Positions 30,960-42,430 of a DNA stretch of 64,000 nt are shown one piece after another. The stretch covers positions 4,639,228-4,703,227 of the forward strand of contig JAJEKV010000059.1 in NCBI GenBank assembly GCA_021234155.1. Reading direction: 5' to 3'. The notes beneath the pieces are model-generated. The model was not told the DNA's origin and searched no databases. It worked only from the letters and a program-made list of their open reading frames with translations. The position numbers were made by a program, and so were the translations under genes. The first letter of the stretch is position 1. The number at the start of each line of letters is the position of its first letter. The DNA comes from Isoetes taiwanensis (Eukaryota > Streptophyta > Lycopodiopsida > Isoetales > Isoetaceae).

Positions 30960-32930
30960 CGGATCCTAAGAATCTTCTTATCTTAGAATCTGAATGGAAT
31001 CTATGGTATGTTAAGAGAATCTAGGGGAATCTTTCTGGGATCTTTGAGAATCTAGAGGGTTCTCAATAGAATCTTAAAGAATGTATAGGAATCACAAGAG
31101 AATCTTTGGGACTCTAGTGGAATCCAATGGAATCTTCGTAAATCTTAACGAAATCTATGGTACACAGAGAATCTAGGGGAATCTTCCTGGGATCTTTGAG
31201 AATCTAAATGAACCTCATTAGAAACTTTAGGAATTTATAGGAATCACAAGAGAATCTTTGCGAATCTAGAGGAATCCAGTGGAATCTTCATACATCTTTG
31301 AGAATCTAAGGGAATCTCGATGGAATCTTAGAGAATCTAGGGGAATTTTCATAGCATTAGAGAGTCTAGGAGAATCTACATAGAATCTTGGGGAATCTTG
31401 GGAGAATCTAGAGGAATCTATGAGAATCTTCATAAAATTTCTGAGAATCTAGGGAATCTTAGAGAATCTAAAGGAATCTTCATAGAATCTTAGAGAATCT
31501 AGGGGAATCAATATAGAATCTTGGGGGATCTATGGGATCCTTGAGAGAATCTTTGAGAATCTAGGGGTGTCCTCATAAGATGTAAGGGAAGCTTAGAGAA
31601 TCTAGATAGATTCTTGGAATCCAATGGAATCTTCGTAAATCTTAACAAAATCTATGGTACACTAAGAGAATCTAGGGGAATCTTCCTAGGATCTTTGAGA
31701 ATCTAAAGGAACCTCATTAGAATCTTTAGGAATCTATAAGAATCACAAGAGAATCTTTGCGAATCTAGAGAAATCCAGTGGAATCTTCATAAATCTTTGA
31801 GAATCTAGGGGAATCTCGATGGAATCTTAGAGAATCTAGGGGAATCTTCATAAGATTAGAGAGTCTAGGAGAATCTAATCTATGGGAATCTTGGGAGAAT
31901 CTAGAAGAATCTATGAGAATTTTCATATAATTTTTGAGAATCTAGTGAATCTTAGAGAATCTAAAGGAATCTTCTTAGAATTTTACGAAATCTATGGTAT
32001 TTTAAAAGAATCTAGAGGAATCTTTATGGGATCTTGAGGAATATAGAGGAATCTCAATATAACCTTATGGAATCTAGTGGAATCTCAAAAGGATCTTTGA
32101 GAATCTAGGGAAATCTTCATAGGATCTTAGAGAATCTAGGGGAATCAATATAGAATCTTGGGGGATCTATGGGATTCTTGAGAGAATCTTTGAGAATCTA
32201 GGGGTGTCCTCATAAGATGTAAAGGAAGCTAAGAGGATCTAGATAGATTCTTGAGGAATCTATAAGAATCTTAGGATAGTCTTTGAAAATTTTGGGGAAT
32301 CTCAAGAGAACCTTAAGGACTATGGGAATCTCAAGAGGATCTATGGGAATCTGAGGAATCTTTATAGAATACTTGAGAATCTAGAGAAATCTTGAAGAAT
32401 CTAGGAGAATCTATATAGAATCTTGGGGTATCATGTGAATCTTGAGAGAATCTTCGGGAATCTAGGGGAACCCTGATGGAAATGTAGAAGAATCTTGGGA
32501 TAATCTTTGAAAATCTAGGGAAATCTCTGTAGAATTTTAAGAATCTAAGAGAATCTTTCATACTGTATGTGTTTTGCAGGGAGAATCTTGGAATCTTAAT
32601 GGAATCTATGGTACTTTAATTGAATCTAGTGGAATCGTCTTGGAATCTTTAAGAATCTAAAGGAATCTCAAGACAATATTGGAATCTATAGAAATCAAAA
32701 GAGAATCTTTGCGAATCTAGAGGAATCCAAGGGAATCTTCATAAAATTTTTGACAATCTAGAGGAATCTTGATGGAATCTTGATGGAATCTTGGAGAATA
32801 TAGGAAAATGTTCGTAGGATCTTAGAGAATCTAAGATCAGGTACATAGAATCTTGGGGAATCTCGAGAAAAACTTTGAGAGTAGGAGAGTCTTTCGCACT
32901 GGGTATATTTTGTAGGTTATTTTTCACACA
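30960..32930. repeat. GAATCT minisatellite block with higher-order repeats
   Basis: Nearly 2 kb is built from variants of GAGAATCTAGGGGAATCTT. Longer units recur inside it: about 265 bp at 31,120-31,385 and again at 31,616-31,880, and about 105 bp at 31,510-31,615 and 32,150-32,255. The block therefore grew partly by duplicating groups of units. All frames through it are artefacts of the repeat. Confidence 0.9.
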
Positions 32931-32960
32931 TTTTTGTCACAAATTTCTCCAAATGTGTAG

Positions 32961-33004
32961 GCCCTAAATAATAATAAACTTGTATGTTTATTATTATTTA
33001 GGGC
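32961..33004. repeat. Perfect 19-bp stem hairpin
   Basis: GCCCTAAATAATAATAAAC (32,961-32,979) and its exact reverse complement (32,986-33,004) flank the loop TTGTAT. It lies at the edge of the GAATCT block, in sequence resembling the TA-flanked ends near 35.7 and 46.5 kb. Confidence 0.9.
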
Positions 33005-33039
33005 ATGTTTGAGTTTTAGCATGTTCCTATGCTGCAAGT

Positions 33040-33800
33040 TCTTGTCGTGCCCTACATTCTAAAAGAATGTCTTGAGAATACTCTAAATTCATAGATTCTC
33101 TAAGATTCTACCAAGGTTCTCTTGGAGGTTTCGTGGAAGATTCCCTCTAGATTCCATTAGATTTCCGTAGATTCTCCAAGATTCTATGACGATCCCCTTA
33201 AATTCCCTTAGATCCCTTTAGATTTTATGAGATTGCCTTAGGTTCCCTTACATTATATGAGATTCAAAGAGATTTTATAAAGATTCCCTTAGATACTCTA
33301 AGATTTCATCAACATTTTCCTAGATTGCCTTAGATTTTATGAAGATTCCCTTAGATCCCCTAGATTTTAAGAGATTCCCTTACATCAACATTTTCCTAGA
33401 TTCTCTCACATTTTATGAGATTTTCTTAGATTCCGTTAGATTCTCCTGGATTCCTTTACATTCTAGAACTTTTTAGAACATTTTAAGGCTTTCTGGAACA
33501 TTCTAAGACTTTCTGGAACATTCTGAGACTTTCAAAATATCCTAGAACTTTCTGGAAGCATTTCCCTAGATTCTCTTACCTTCCCATGGATTCCTACATT
33601 CTCGAACATTCTAGAACCTATTAGAACAATTTGAAACTTTCTGGAAGAATTTTCATAGATTCCCTCCAGATTATGTTCTAGAACTTTCTAGAATATTTTG
33701 GAACTTTCTAGAAGATTCTAGAACTTTCTAGAGCCTTCCAGAACATTCTAAAACTTTCTAGAGCCTTCCAGAACATTCTAGAACTCTTTTGAACTAGTTA
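33040..33800. repeat. AGATTC/TTCTAGAAC repeat block
   Basis: Short repeats change from AGATTCCCTTAGATT types to GAACTTTCTAGAACATTCTAG types, with one 33-base unit duplicated near 33,715-33,780. The orientation is opposite to the 31-32.9 kb block. The counterpart on the other palindrome side is 34,980-35,300. Confidence 0.85.
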
Positions 33801-33876
33801 GAATGTTATACTCCATTTTATCTTAACTGGATTGTTACCCTTAAGTATATTTGAAACATAATTTGTTCATAGAATT

Positions 33877-33955
33877 AATGCTTGGTCTAGTGGTTAGAAT
33901 GGGGGTGGGGGCTGGGGGTCAATGACCGGGGTTCAAATCCCCACACAACATAAAA
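33877..33955 (+). mobile_element. tRNA-derived SINE-like module, copy 1
   Basis: TGGTCTAGTGGTTAGAATG fits a pol III A box and GGGGTTCAAATCCCC fits a B box with its hairpin, about 45 bases apart and separated by a G-rich stretch. No tRNA body can be folded, so this is a SINE-type promoter. Confidence 0.6.
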
Positions 33956-34852
33956 ATTTTAAAAGCCTTTCCTTAAAGGATGAGCATTCAACGTGGGCAG
34001 TAGGATCTTGGACCCGATCAAGGGCGAGATCGTGCCATGTGGCAAAATCTAAAGCAACATGGTAGTAGGATCCTAGATCGACGATCAAGATCAAGAACAA
34101 CTTGGACCATAGGATCGATTACATATAATTCCCAAAGCCATGTGCAGTAGGATGTGTCCCAAAAGCAATGTGAGTAGTAGGATCTGAGCGATGGGGATCA
34201 AATCAACACGGGCCCGTAGGATTAAACACATATAGTCTATACACAAACTCCCAAGCCATGCGGGCGTGGGATCGTCCCAAAAGCCACGTGAGCCGTAGGA
34301 TCTCGGATCAACGATCGATTTAGGAGGACAAACATAAGAACATATATATATCAGATATACATCTTATACATCTTAATATCTAACATATATATGTTCTTAT
34401 GTTTGTCCTGTTGAATCCGACCGTTGATCCGAGATCCTATGGCTCACGTGGCTTTGGGACGTATCGTGCGGCCCAGATGGCTTGGGAGTTTGTGTATAGA
34501 CTATATGTATAAGCGATCCTACGATCCGTGTTGATTCGATCCCGATCGCCGGTCCCGAGATCCTACTACCACGCTTGGTTGGGACACAGTGCACATGGCT
34601 TGGGAATTATATGTAATCGATCTAACGACCCAGGTTGCTCTTGATCCTGATCGTCGATCCGAGATCCTACAGCTCAGATGGCTTGGCACACACCCTACAG
34701 TCCAGATGGCTTTGGGAATTATATGTAATAGATCCTACAGCTCATATTGCTTTTATATGGTGAGATCTTGATCGTTGATCGAGTCTAAGATCCTAAGGCT
34801 CATGTTGAATGCTCGTCCCTTAAGGAAGGCTTTTAAAATTTCTTATGTTATT

Positions 34853-34927
34853 GGGGGGATTCGAACCCTGGCCCTCAACCCCCCAAATCCCCCACTCTAA
34901 CCACTAGATCAAGCATTAGTTCTATGA
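34853..34927 (-). mobile_element. tRNA-derived SINE-like module, copy 2 (inverted)
   Basis: This is the inverted counterpart of the 33.88-kb module. GGATTCGAACCCTGG is the B box and CTAACCACTAGATCAAG is the A box, both read on the minus strand. Confidence 0.6.
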
Positions 34928-34960
34928 ATAATTTATGTTTCAAATATACTTAAGGGTAAT

Positions 34961-35715
34961 GTTCTAATTAAGATCAAATAGAACATTCTAGATAGTTCAG
35001 GAATGGGAATCTTTGGAAATGTAAGGGAATAGGGAAATACTTCCAGAAAGTTCTAGGATGTTTTGAAAGTTTCAGAATGTTCCAGAAAGTTCTAGAAATT
35101 TCTAGAATGTAAGGGAATCGAGAAAAATTAAAGGGAATATAAGGAAATCTCATAAATTGTAAGAGAATGTAGGAAAATATTTACAAGTCTGACGGAATCG
35201 CTTAAAATCTAGTTGAATCTAAGGGGATCTTCATAATATCTAAGGGAATCTAAGAAAATCTTGATGAAATCTTAGAGTTTTTTTTAAGATTTTGCAAAGA
35301 GCCACAATAGAATGTTCTAAAATGTTTCATAATAAAGGTGTACAATATAAATGTGGAAAAAGAATGTTCTAGATGCTCAGGGCAAAGCGTCTCCCAAAAA
35401 AAAAAATAGAAAGTGTTTTAGAAATGTTGCACAGATTCAAATTAGATTATTTTGGAAGGTTCTAAATGCTCATGGGTAAGCACCTCAATCAAAATAGAAA
35501 ATTCTAAGAGAATCTAGGGGAATCTTCATGAATGCTAAATATAGTACATAGAATGTTGAAGAATATAGAAGAATCACAAAAGAATCTCAGTAGAATCGTT
35601 GGTTATCTAGAGCACGACAGGGCCTTGCACCGTAAGAACATGCTAAAACTGGAACAATGTGCCGTAGGACGAATTAAATTTCTTGTATATATATATATAT
35701 ATATATATACAAGTG
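34961..35715. repeat. Outer part of palindrome copy B, ending in (TA)n
   Basis: From the right palindrome arm outward this includes AAGTTCTAGGATGTTTTG, TTTGCAAAGAGCCACAATAGAA and ATGCTCATGGGTAAGCACCTCAATC, ending ACATGCTAAAACTGGAACAATGTGCCG...TTAAATTTCTTG(TA)n at 35,690-35,711. The whole recurs inverted at about 46,470-47,140. Confidence 0.85.
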
Positions 35716-35749
35716 TTTGTACTATGAGGGATTGCACAAATTCGACGGG

Positions 35750-36640
35750 AAGCCAATGCAGAATAATCCAATGAAGATTCTATAAAGATTCCTCCAGATT
35801 TCCTTAGATTCTTCTATGTTCATAAGGATTCTTTTTAGATTCTCTTAGATTCCCAAAGATTATCCAAACATTCCTCTAGATTCCTCAAGATTCTATGTAG
35901 ATCCTCCTGGATTCACCAAGATTATATGAAGATTCCTCTAAATTTCCTTATATTTCCCTAGATTTCGAGAAATTCTATTGATATTCTCATAGATTCCCTA
36001 AGATTCTACAAAAATTCCTTAAGATTCTACAAAGATTCCCCTAGATTCTCCAAGATCCTATAGAGATTCCCTAGATTCTATGAAGAATTCTCTAAATTCT
36101 CCAAAATTCTATCAAGATTCTTAAAGATTTTATGAATATTCCCTTGATTTCCCTAGATTCCCAACGATTCTTTTAATATTCACCTAGATTTCGAAAGATT
36201 ATCACAAGACTTCTCTAGATTCCCCAAGATTCTATGTAGTTCTACTGAGTTCTCCAAGAGTTGACGAAGATTCTCCTAGATTGCTCTAGATTATATAAAT
36301 ATCTCCTAAATTCTCGAAGATTCCATCATGATTTCACTAGATTCTCGAAGCTTTTAGAAAGATTCCCTTAGATTCCCAAAGATTCTCTTAAGATTCCTCT
36401 AGATTCTCTAAGATCTTATGAATATTCCCTTAGACTTTACATGATTCCATCAAGATTCCTCTAGATTCTTGAAGATTCTATGAAGATTCCTTTCGATTCC
36501 CTTAAATTCTCAAAGATTCTCTCGTGATACCTATATATTCCCCAAGATTCCCATAGATTCTATGAAGATTTCCCTATATTTCCCAAGATTCTATCAAGAT
36601 TCTTAAAGATTTTATGAACATTCTCTTACTTCCCCAAGAT
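35750..36640. repeat. AGATTC minisatellite block, inverse of the 31-32.9 kb block
   Basis: Tandem variants of AGATTCCCCTAGATTCTC fill this block. They are the reverse complement of the 30.96-32.93 kb units, so the two blocks face each other across the palindrome. Confidence 0.9.
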
Positions 36641-36904
36641 ATGTTTTAGCGAGAAAGTCGGACCACAAGCTAAATTTGAACTAAAGTGAAAAGAGTTGAC
36701 CTATAGGTGAAGAAGTCAAAGTCAAAAGTATTAGTCGATGCATGTGTTAAGTCGAAAATACATGACAAAAGCAAAAGCTCGGCTCCATATATGTATGTTG
36801 GTAGCAAATGATATGCGGTTTAGAATTGTTAAAATCTTTAACAATTTCATTGCATTTTGCATAGCTTGTTTTTGCATTAAAAAAGCATCAAATGCAATAT
36901 TGAA

Positions 36905-37145
36905 ATTCTTGCAGATTGTTGACCATCTACAAAAGCATGGACATCATTGATAAATTCTAAACATTGCTTAGACAATTAGCGTCGTATCCCAAGAGTGGCA
37001 ACCACACGTTGGACTCCAAAGTGTGGGGGACTTGACCATCTACAAAAGCATGGACATCATTGATAAATTCTAAACATTGCATCGACAATTACCGTTGTAT
37101 CCCAAGAGTGGCAACCACACATTGGACTCCAAAGTGTGGGGGACT
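36905..37145. repeat. Tandem ~118-bp duplication
   Basis: TTGACCATCTACAAAAGCATGG...CCAAAGTGTGGGGGACT occurs twice in succession with few differences. The GTGTGGGGGACT end resembles an LTR end but no LTR structure is visible. Confidence 0.85.
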
Positions 37146-38180
37146 GGTAAAAACCTCCAATGCATGTGAAAAAAAAGCTTTCACAGCTTTTGTCGTTCAA
37201 ATTATACCTTCTACTAACTATGAAAACGAATTCCCAATCCTCACATTGGCGTTCAAGTTTACAATTGAATCACGAAAGCCTAAACAATTAGGTCAAAGCT
37301 TTGCCAACGAAAATTACAATTACAGGAAACACAAGATGTAATGGAAATTACAGTTGTAATGATGGGAAATAACAATGTCATTTATAAGGAAATAAACAGC
37401 TAAAACATATTCTCAAAATGAGACTTCTTATAAGGACGTGCCACATTTACTGTGCATGTTGATTCCCCCATTAAAAAACAAAAAGCACTTTGTCGTCAAA
37501 ATCGAAAACATGCTCAAAAAATAACCCCCTGCACAACAATTTGAATAGTAATCCAATTTCAGGCTTTAAATAAAACTTGGAATAGTCTATCCAAGTTTTA
37601 CCATTTTCTATTCTTCTGAAGCTGCAAATAAGTCCACTCTACCCTATCTGAAGTATCCCAGGCCTTAAGATGCGGATTTGTTCCAGCCGAATATCACTTG
37701 GATGCAAAATAAAGACAACATCGAAGATAAGATTTGATGCAAAATAAAGACAACATCGAAGATAAGATAGATACCTTTGGATATCATGGAGCTCAATCAT
37801 GGATCCCTATCTAAAAGGTCCAATTCACCCACCAAGATGTTCTGAAGGAAGATGGATGATGCATGATTGGGATCGCAAGGTGCCAGAACGACTCAAATAT
37901 GACACGGCAGGGGATGCCTGCAAATATATTGTAATTTGTATCAACAGTTATTCAAGCAAATTTAAGCCAGATTAATAACTAAATTAAATAAATTGGATAC
38001 CTTTGCTTCGAGAATACTTTTGTTCAGGGTATCATCATTATATACCCTGAACAAAAGAACAACAGAAAGATCGGAGTACAGAGTGTAGCCAAACCAAACT
38101 ATAATATTCGGCCAGGCCAATGATGCTACCTGCAAATAAATAGCAAGAACAATGCTTTGTTCTTGGCATTTTCATGTGCT
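37146..38180. other. Unassigned region with two small repeats
   Basis: No gene was recognised. It contains a 35-bp tandem duplication (GATGCAAAATAAAGACAACA, about 37,699-37,770) and a strong hairpin at 38,017-38,057. Confidence 0.5.
38017..38057. repeat. Perfect 16-bp stem hairpin
   Basis: CTTTTGTTCAGGGTAT and its reverse complement flank a 9-base loop (CATCATTAT). The stem is fully paired, unlike most plant miRNA precursors, and is more likely a tiny inverted duplication. Confidence 0.9.
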
Positions 38181-38830
38181 CTAGCATATGAAGCTCGGTA
38201 ATATTAAGCATTCAATAACATACTGATAACGTATTTCATCTTCACTTCTGAGAAAGGCAAGTGCAAAGCTTAAGGCTTGAATGGACATTTTAAGAACTAG
38301 AAAAGAATTTGCTTGTAACAGAGTAGTCAGAAATCCCATAGAAATAGCTGGGATTGACCTATGCTCAAGAAACTTGGTTGCCTCAAGAAATTCGCTGGCC
38401 TTGCCAAACCAGCTTCCATTAAGAAATTCTGCTCTGATCAAAAGTGAAGCCACTTGCAGAGGAATAGAAGCCTTGTCCTATAGATGAAAGCGAGAGATAC
38501 ACGGACCAATCTGGACAGCCAACATTGCAAGATTCTTTAAGGCATAAAAAATTGACATCTAAATAGAAGCTTCATCAGATAAGAAGCTATTACATACCTT
38601 GTTAGCACATGAAAATGTTTAGATAGGCGCCTTCCACAGAAATCGTATATATTTGCATGATTATCTTTGCATTCACATGCAAATGCAGCCAGCAACACCT
38701 TTCCTGCAGTTGACAACAAAAAGGCAGCTAGAGATTTGTTGCAGTCCTCCATAAACGAAAACTTAACTATTTTCAAATGACCTAACAGTGAAAATAATGT
38801 TAAAGGATTTAAAAGGTTCTTACCATAACT
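38181..38830 (-). pseudogene. Unidentified multi-exon gene fragment
   Basis: Exon-like segments on the minus strand have good splice signals. One is 38,598-38,703 (after CTGCAG, before GTATGT), encoding GKVLLAAFACECKDNHANIY and on to LSKHFHVLT. Another is 38,224-38,477 (before GTATGT), encoding VASLLIRAEFLNGSWFGKAS and a helical continuation. Between them, NLAMLAVQIGPCISRFHL reads into the second segment except for one TAG at about 38,478. The exon phases do not join cleanly. An all-helical repeat protein is likely, but I do not recognise the family. It may be a decayed gene or captured exons. Confidence 0.4.
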
Positions 38831-40080
38831 AGAAACTGAGCTTTTTCAGTCTTTTTCCGTCTGAGAAACACATAGCTTATCACAGTTAATGTATCCTTGC
38901 CCATTTTTATTAGCCGCCCTGCCATGCACCAAGTTCCTGAGAGCCAAATTGCAGTGCCTTCTCCATTCGACCCCATTTCTCTGCAGTTTGCCTTCGATGT
39001 TATTCCTCCTACTCTGGCAAAGAATGCATTTAGCAAGAATAATCGAGGCAAACACGGCGTCTGGCTAAAGGGCCACTTTATCAAAAATCTTAGAATAAGA
39101 AGCAGGTTTCTGAGGCCTAAATCTACATTCAAAGAGAGAAATCTTCAAGCATATCTCATTACCAAGGAGTGCCGAAGCTAAGAGCTAAGACAGAAATAAG
39201 ACGACCAAAATTACCACTCCAAAGCTCTGGTCTAGCATCTGAGCCATGCACAAAATAGAACGGGCTCAATCCTAACGGTTTCAAGGAACGAAAATTACAT
39301 TTAATCTGAATACTCAGCTTCGCTGTCTTAGGAATTAGTGCAAGAACGTACCTGTGTTCGTCTCGGGCCGCTCTCTCAAATGAAAATAAGCTGGAAGACT
39401 GAGCCGGTGAGAGTGTCCTGCCATAGCTAGGGCAACGGCAATAATAAGGATTGAAGAAGATCACGAGCAAAACGAAGCCAGACATGGAAAAAACGACCCA
39501 ACTGAATGAAACCGAAATATGAAAGAAAAAAAGCGATCATGTTTTGCTCCCGTGACTGTTGATGCACGTTTCCGGAAGAAAACTCCAATATCCAACTGCA
39601 GAAGCCTGGCAATGGCGGATAGTTGTTGCGGCAGAGAATAGAAGTGCTCTTTGTTGCTAGGGAGCTTTTGGTTGAGCCTTAGGATCTTCGGGCATATGGA
39701 GCTTCTGAATGCCTGTTCAGAGTTTCGCTGGGCGGAGTTTATGCCCACAATCATACCTATCACACAATGGCTTATTTTAGGAGAGATGGGCAACGGAAAT
39801 TTAAGCTTCAGAATGCAGATTTTTCTGTAATGCAGCAAAAACCCCTTGCCGGATTCTCCTCACCTACACCAAACAATCAAGATTGATCCATTAAGCCCAT
39901 AAATTGTTCCAAACTAACCCTATTTCCAGTAGAAATGACATGCCCACTGAATCCGGAGTAAAATTTCACAGAGAGACAGAGATGGCGCCTTGCAAACACA
40001 CGCAATCGATTGGAAATGAAACGAGAGTTCTGGAAATTTTCTAGATTTTCGTATTCCCCCTGCCACCTCACTATATTCAT
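38831..40080. other. Possible upstream part of the same gene, unresolved
   Basis: A further donor-like site (minus strand GTAAGA at 38,823) and frames at 38,809-39,132 and 39,461-39,838 (107 and 125 codons, minus strand) could be upstream exons. I cannot choose the frame or link them. No domain was seen. Confidence 0.3.
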
Positions 40081-40280
40081 TGATAAGCCCATGCCACCTC
40101 AACATATCATTAATAAATTTAACTTCCTTGCACTTTCCACGACTTTTATATAGACGGTGGAGATTTCACAATCCTTGATCCGACGGTTGGCGCATGGGGT
40201 GCATGCCCATGCATGCCCCCACACCCTCTAATGAGGTGGCAACATCAAGGCCCTTTATTTTTTGGATGAACGGATGGGAT
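40080..40280. repeat. Inverted partner of the 30.4-30.8 kb repeat
   Basis: CCTTGATCCGACGGTT...GGGGTGCATGCCCATGCATGCCCCC and CTTCCTTGCAC match the 30.5-30.6 kb region in inverse orientation, together with AATGAGGTGGCA. Confidence 0.7.
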
Positions 40281-40342
40281 GACACCTTTATATAAAATGT
40301 CCACGATGCCCATAGCATGTGATATACGTTTATATATATTAA

Positions 40343-40344
<2 letters not shown>

Positions 40345-40416
<72 letters not shown>
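40345..40416. repeat. (AT)36 microsatellite
   Basis: An uninterrupted AT dinucleotide run of 72 bases. Any frame encoding Tyr-Ile repeats here is an artefact. Confidence 0.97.
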
Positions 40417-40419
<3 letters not shown>

Positions 40420-40780
40420 TATATATATATAATTATTAGGAGTGGCTTCCGAAGCTTCTTTATATTCACCCCCTCGGATCTTGGCCGCCGGTTTGCTCCC
40501 TTGCAATCTCGGTGGCCGGATCCGGGTGGCTTCTAGAAGCTTCCCTGGCGGCCCTCTGGTGGCCCATCTCGACCGTCCATTTGTTTGGGGATCTCCCAAC
40601 TTTTACCCAAAATTTTTTTGCGTTAGGGGGAAATTGAACCCACGACCCCTTCACCCCCCACAAGGGGGTTTGGGGGAACCCTTAACCAACTTTCCACACT
40701 TCCATTCGGGGAATATAGGTGTGCTTTTTTCTTGTTAAGGTTACCTCCAACCCTAATAATTCTAGAATATCTAGGATGGT

Positions 40781-41301
40781 TCTAGAATTTAGGGTTTGCA
40801 CATATATCCCACATGCATAGATGCAAAAAATAGCCTCTTTTTCAAGATATAAAGAAGCCATCCGGATGGGAATAAGCATTACGGTTTTTGGCTAGAAAAT
40901 TCTAGATTGGAGTTCTAGAATGCTCTAGGAAGATCTAGGATGTTCCAAAAATTATGGAATGTACTGGAAAATTCAGGGGGTTCTGGAACATAGAACCTTC
41001 TAGAACAATAAAAAAAAAGTTGTAAAATTTTGTAAAAAGTAAAAAAAAAAAAGTTACGAAATTTGAACCTTATTGTACAAGAACCTATTCTAGAATATAG
41101 AACCTTCTAGAACAATAAAAAAAAGTTGTAAAATTTTGTAAAAAGTAAAAAAAAGTTACGAAATTTGAACCTTATTCTAGAAAAAACTATTCTAGAATTT
41201 AGGGTTTGCACATATATCCCACATGCATAGATGCAAAAAATAGCCTCTTTTTCAGTATATAAAGAAGCTATCCAGATGAGAATAAGCATTCTGGTTTTTG
41301 G
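40781..41301. repeat. Nested duplications
   Basis: A 111-bp unit (TCTAGAATTTAGGGTTTGCA to GGTTTTTGG) occurs at 40,781-40,891 and 41,191-41,301. Between them a ~105-bp unit (TAGAACCTTCTAGAACAATA) is tandemly doubled at 40,991-41,097 and 41,098-41,195. Confidence 0.9.
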
Positions 41302-41329
41302 GTGGGGGTTCTAGAACATAGAACCTTCT

Positions 41330-41390
41330 AAACATGCTAAAATTGGAACTTGCTCCATAGGAACATGCACCGTAGGACGTGTTAAAAACT

Positions 41391-41429
<39 letters not shown>

Positions 41430-41437
41430 TATATATA
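41330..41437. repeat. TA-flanked repeat end
   Basis: ACATGCTAAAATTGGAACTTG...CACCGTAGGACGTGTTAAAAACTTG is followed by (TA)n at 41,393-41,437. The same motif order is found at 35.63-35.71 kb and near 46.38-46.53 kb. Confidence 0.8.
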
Positions 41438-41467
41438 CGTTCACATATTTGTACATATAAAAAAAAA

Positions 41468-41516
41468 CGGTATAAATTTATACCGCAGGAAGTCTCGCGG
41501 TATAGATTTATACCGC
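41468..41516. repeat. Two CGGTATAAATTTATACCG palindromes
   Basis: One perfect palindrome (41,468-41,485) and one single-mismatch version (41,497-41,516) have centres about 30 bases apart. The same palindrome is arrayed at 49,999-50,205. Confidence 0.9.
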
Positions 41517-42430
41517 AAGAATTCTTTTTTTTTTCGGATATTATATATCTAACTTATATATATTATTATAGAGGGCTGCCTAACACTGATAATTGGGGCC
41601 ATCTAGGCCTTCCAAACTGCCACGTGGCATATTGGACGGTTGTGATTGGGTGTGTGGACCATGTCGGGCATAGAGGATTTTGGAGATGGTGTCAGGGACG
41701 AGCCTTGCAATTGTTGTTCCTTCCCATGACATGCTTCTCCGGGTTTACATTCTTTGGCGCCAAGCTTCTTCAAAGAGAAATTTGTGGCATACGTTGGCCG
41801 TTTTCATGACGGCCATGGCCGTGCTTCATGGAGCTTTGGCACAACGGGCGCGATGGGATTATCATAGGTTTTGATGGATGCGGCATGCCCTAGGCTTCAA
41901 TCGAGCCCTTAGCATCCTCTTTGAGCCGCTCTAGCACCTCGGTTAGGTCGGGCGGTCTCGGCGTCTGTTGCGGGGATTGCAGCAAGATCTGAGTTGTGGA
42001 GTAGTTTCGACATCCATTACAGTGGATTCAGGAGCAACACAGTGTACTTGAGATAGAAATTGGGAGTCGCGTGACGTGATTTGGCAAGCAACACAACCAC
42101 CGGTTTCGCAAAAAGGGTTCTAGCAGGGCTTTCCATTTCTGCAATAGGAGGGCAAATACTGTGGTATGGGCTTCCGACCTCTGCAACAGAGGCACAGGAT
42201 CTATCTTCTCGGATATGTATAGCCTGGTATTGGACCGTAGACTAGTTGCCTGCCATAGATGGAGATAGATAGGTAGCTTGCCTATTACATATATAGAGAT
42301 GGAATTAAAGTAGATAATTCCGGGCTGTGGGACCTCACAAATCTCCTCCAAAGACAATCATCGCCTGTGGAGTAGACAATTATTTATTTTGATGAGAACT
42401 AATGCGCATAAGTACCAGTAGCTTAATTGA
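41517..42430. other. Unassigned region
   Basis: No gene or repeat was recognised. Confidence 0.5.

Larger units (their letters stand above)
33800..34960. repeat. Large imperfect palindrome centred near 34,367
   Basis: The left arm (to 34,350) and right arm (from 34,386) are inverted copies. Both end at the centre in AGGACAAACATAAGAACATATAT and both carry, outward, modules with GCCGTAGGATC and ACATATAATTCCCAAAGCC, then AAAAGCCTTTCCTTAAGG, the SINE-like module and CTTAAGTATATTTGAAACATAA. The arms are clearly diverged. A third arm copy is at about 49,390-49,985 in the left-arm orientation. Confidence 0.9.

Noticed and set aside
30960-36640. Protein-coding frames across GAATCT/AGATTC repeats
   Set aside because: They are low-complexity repeat translations (Arg/Phe/Ile/Ser cycles) with no conserved domain.
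38017-38057. miRNA precursor
   Set aside because: The perfect 16-bp stem is too short and too exact, with no plausible mature/star arrangement.
40279-40600. Frames through the AT run with Tyr-Ile repeats
   Set aside because: Translation of an AT microsatellite.
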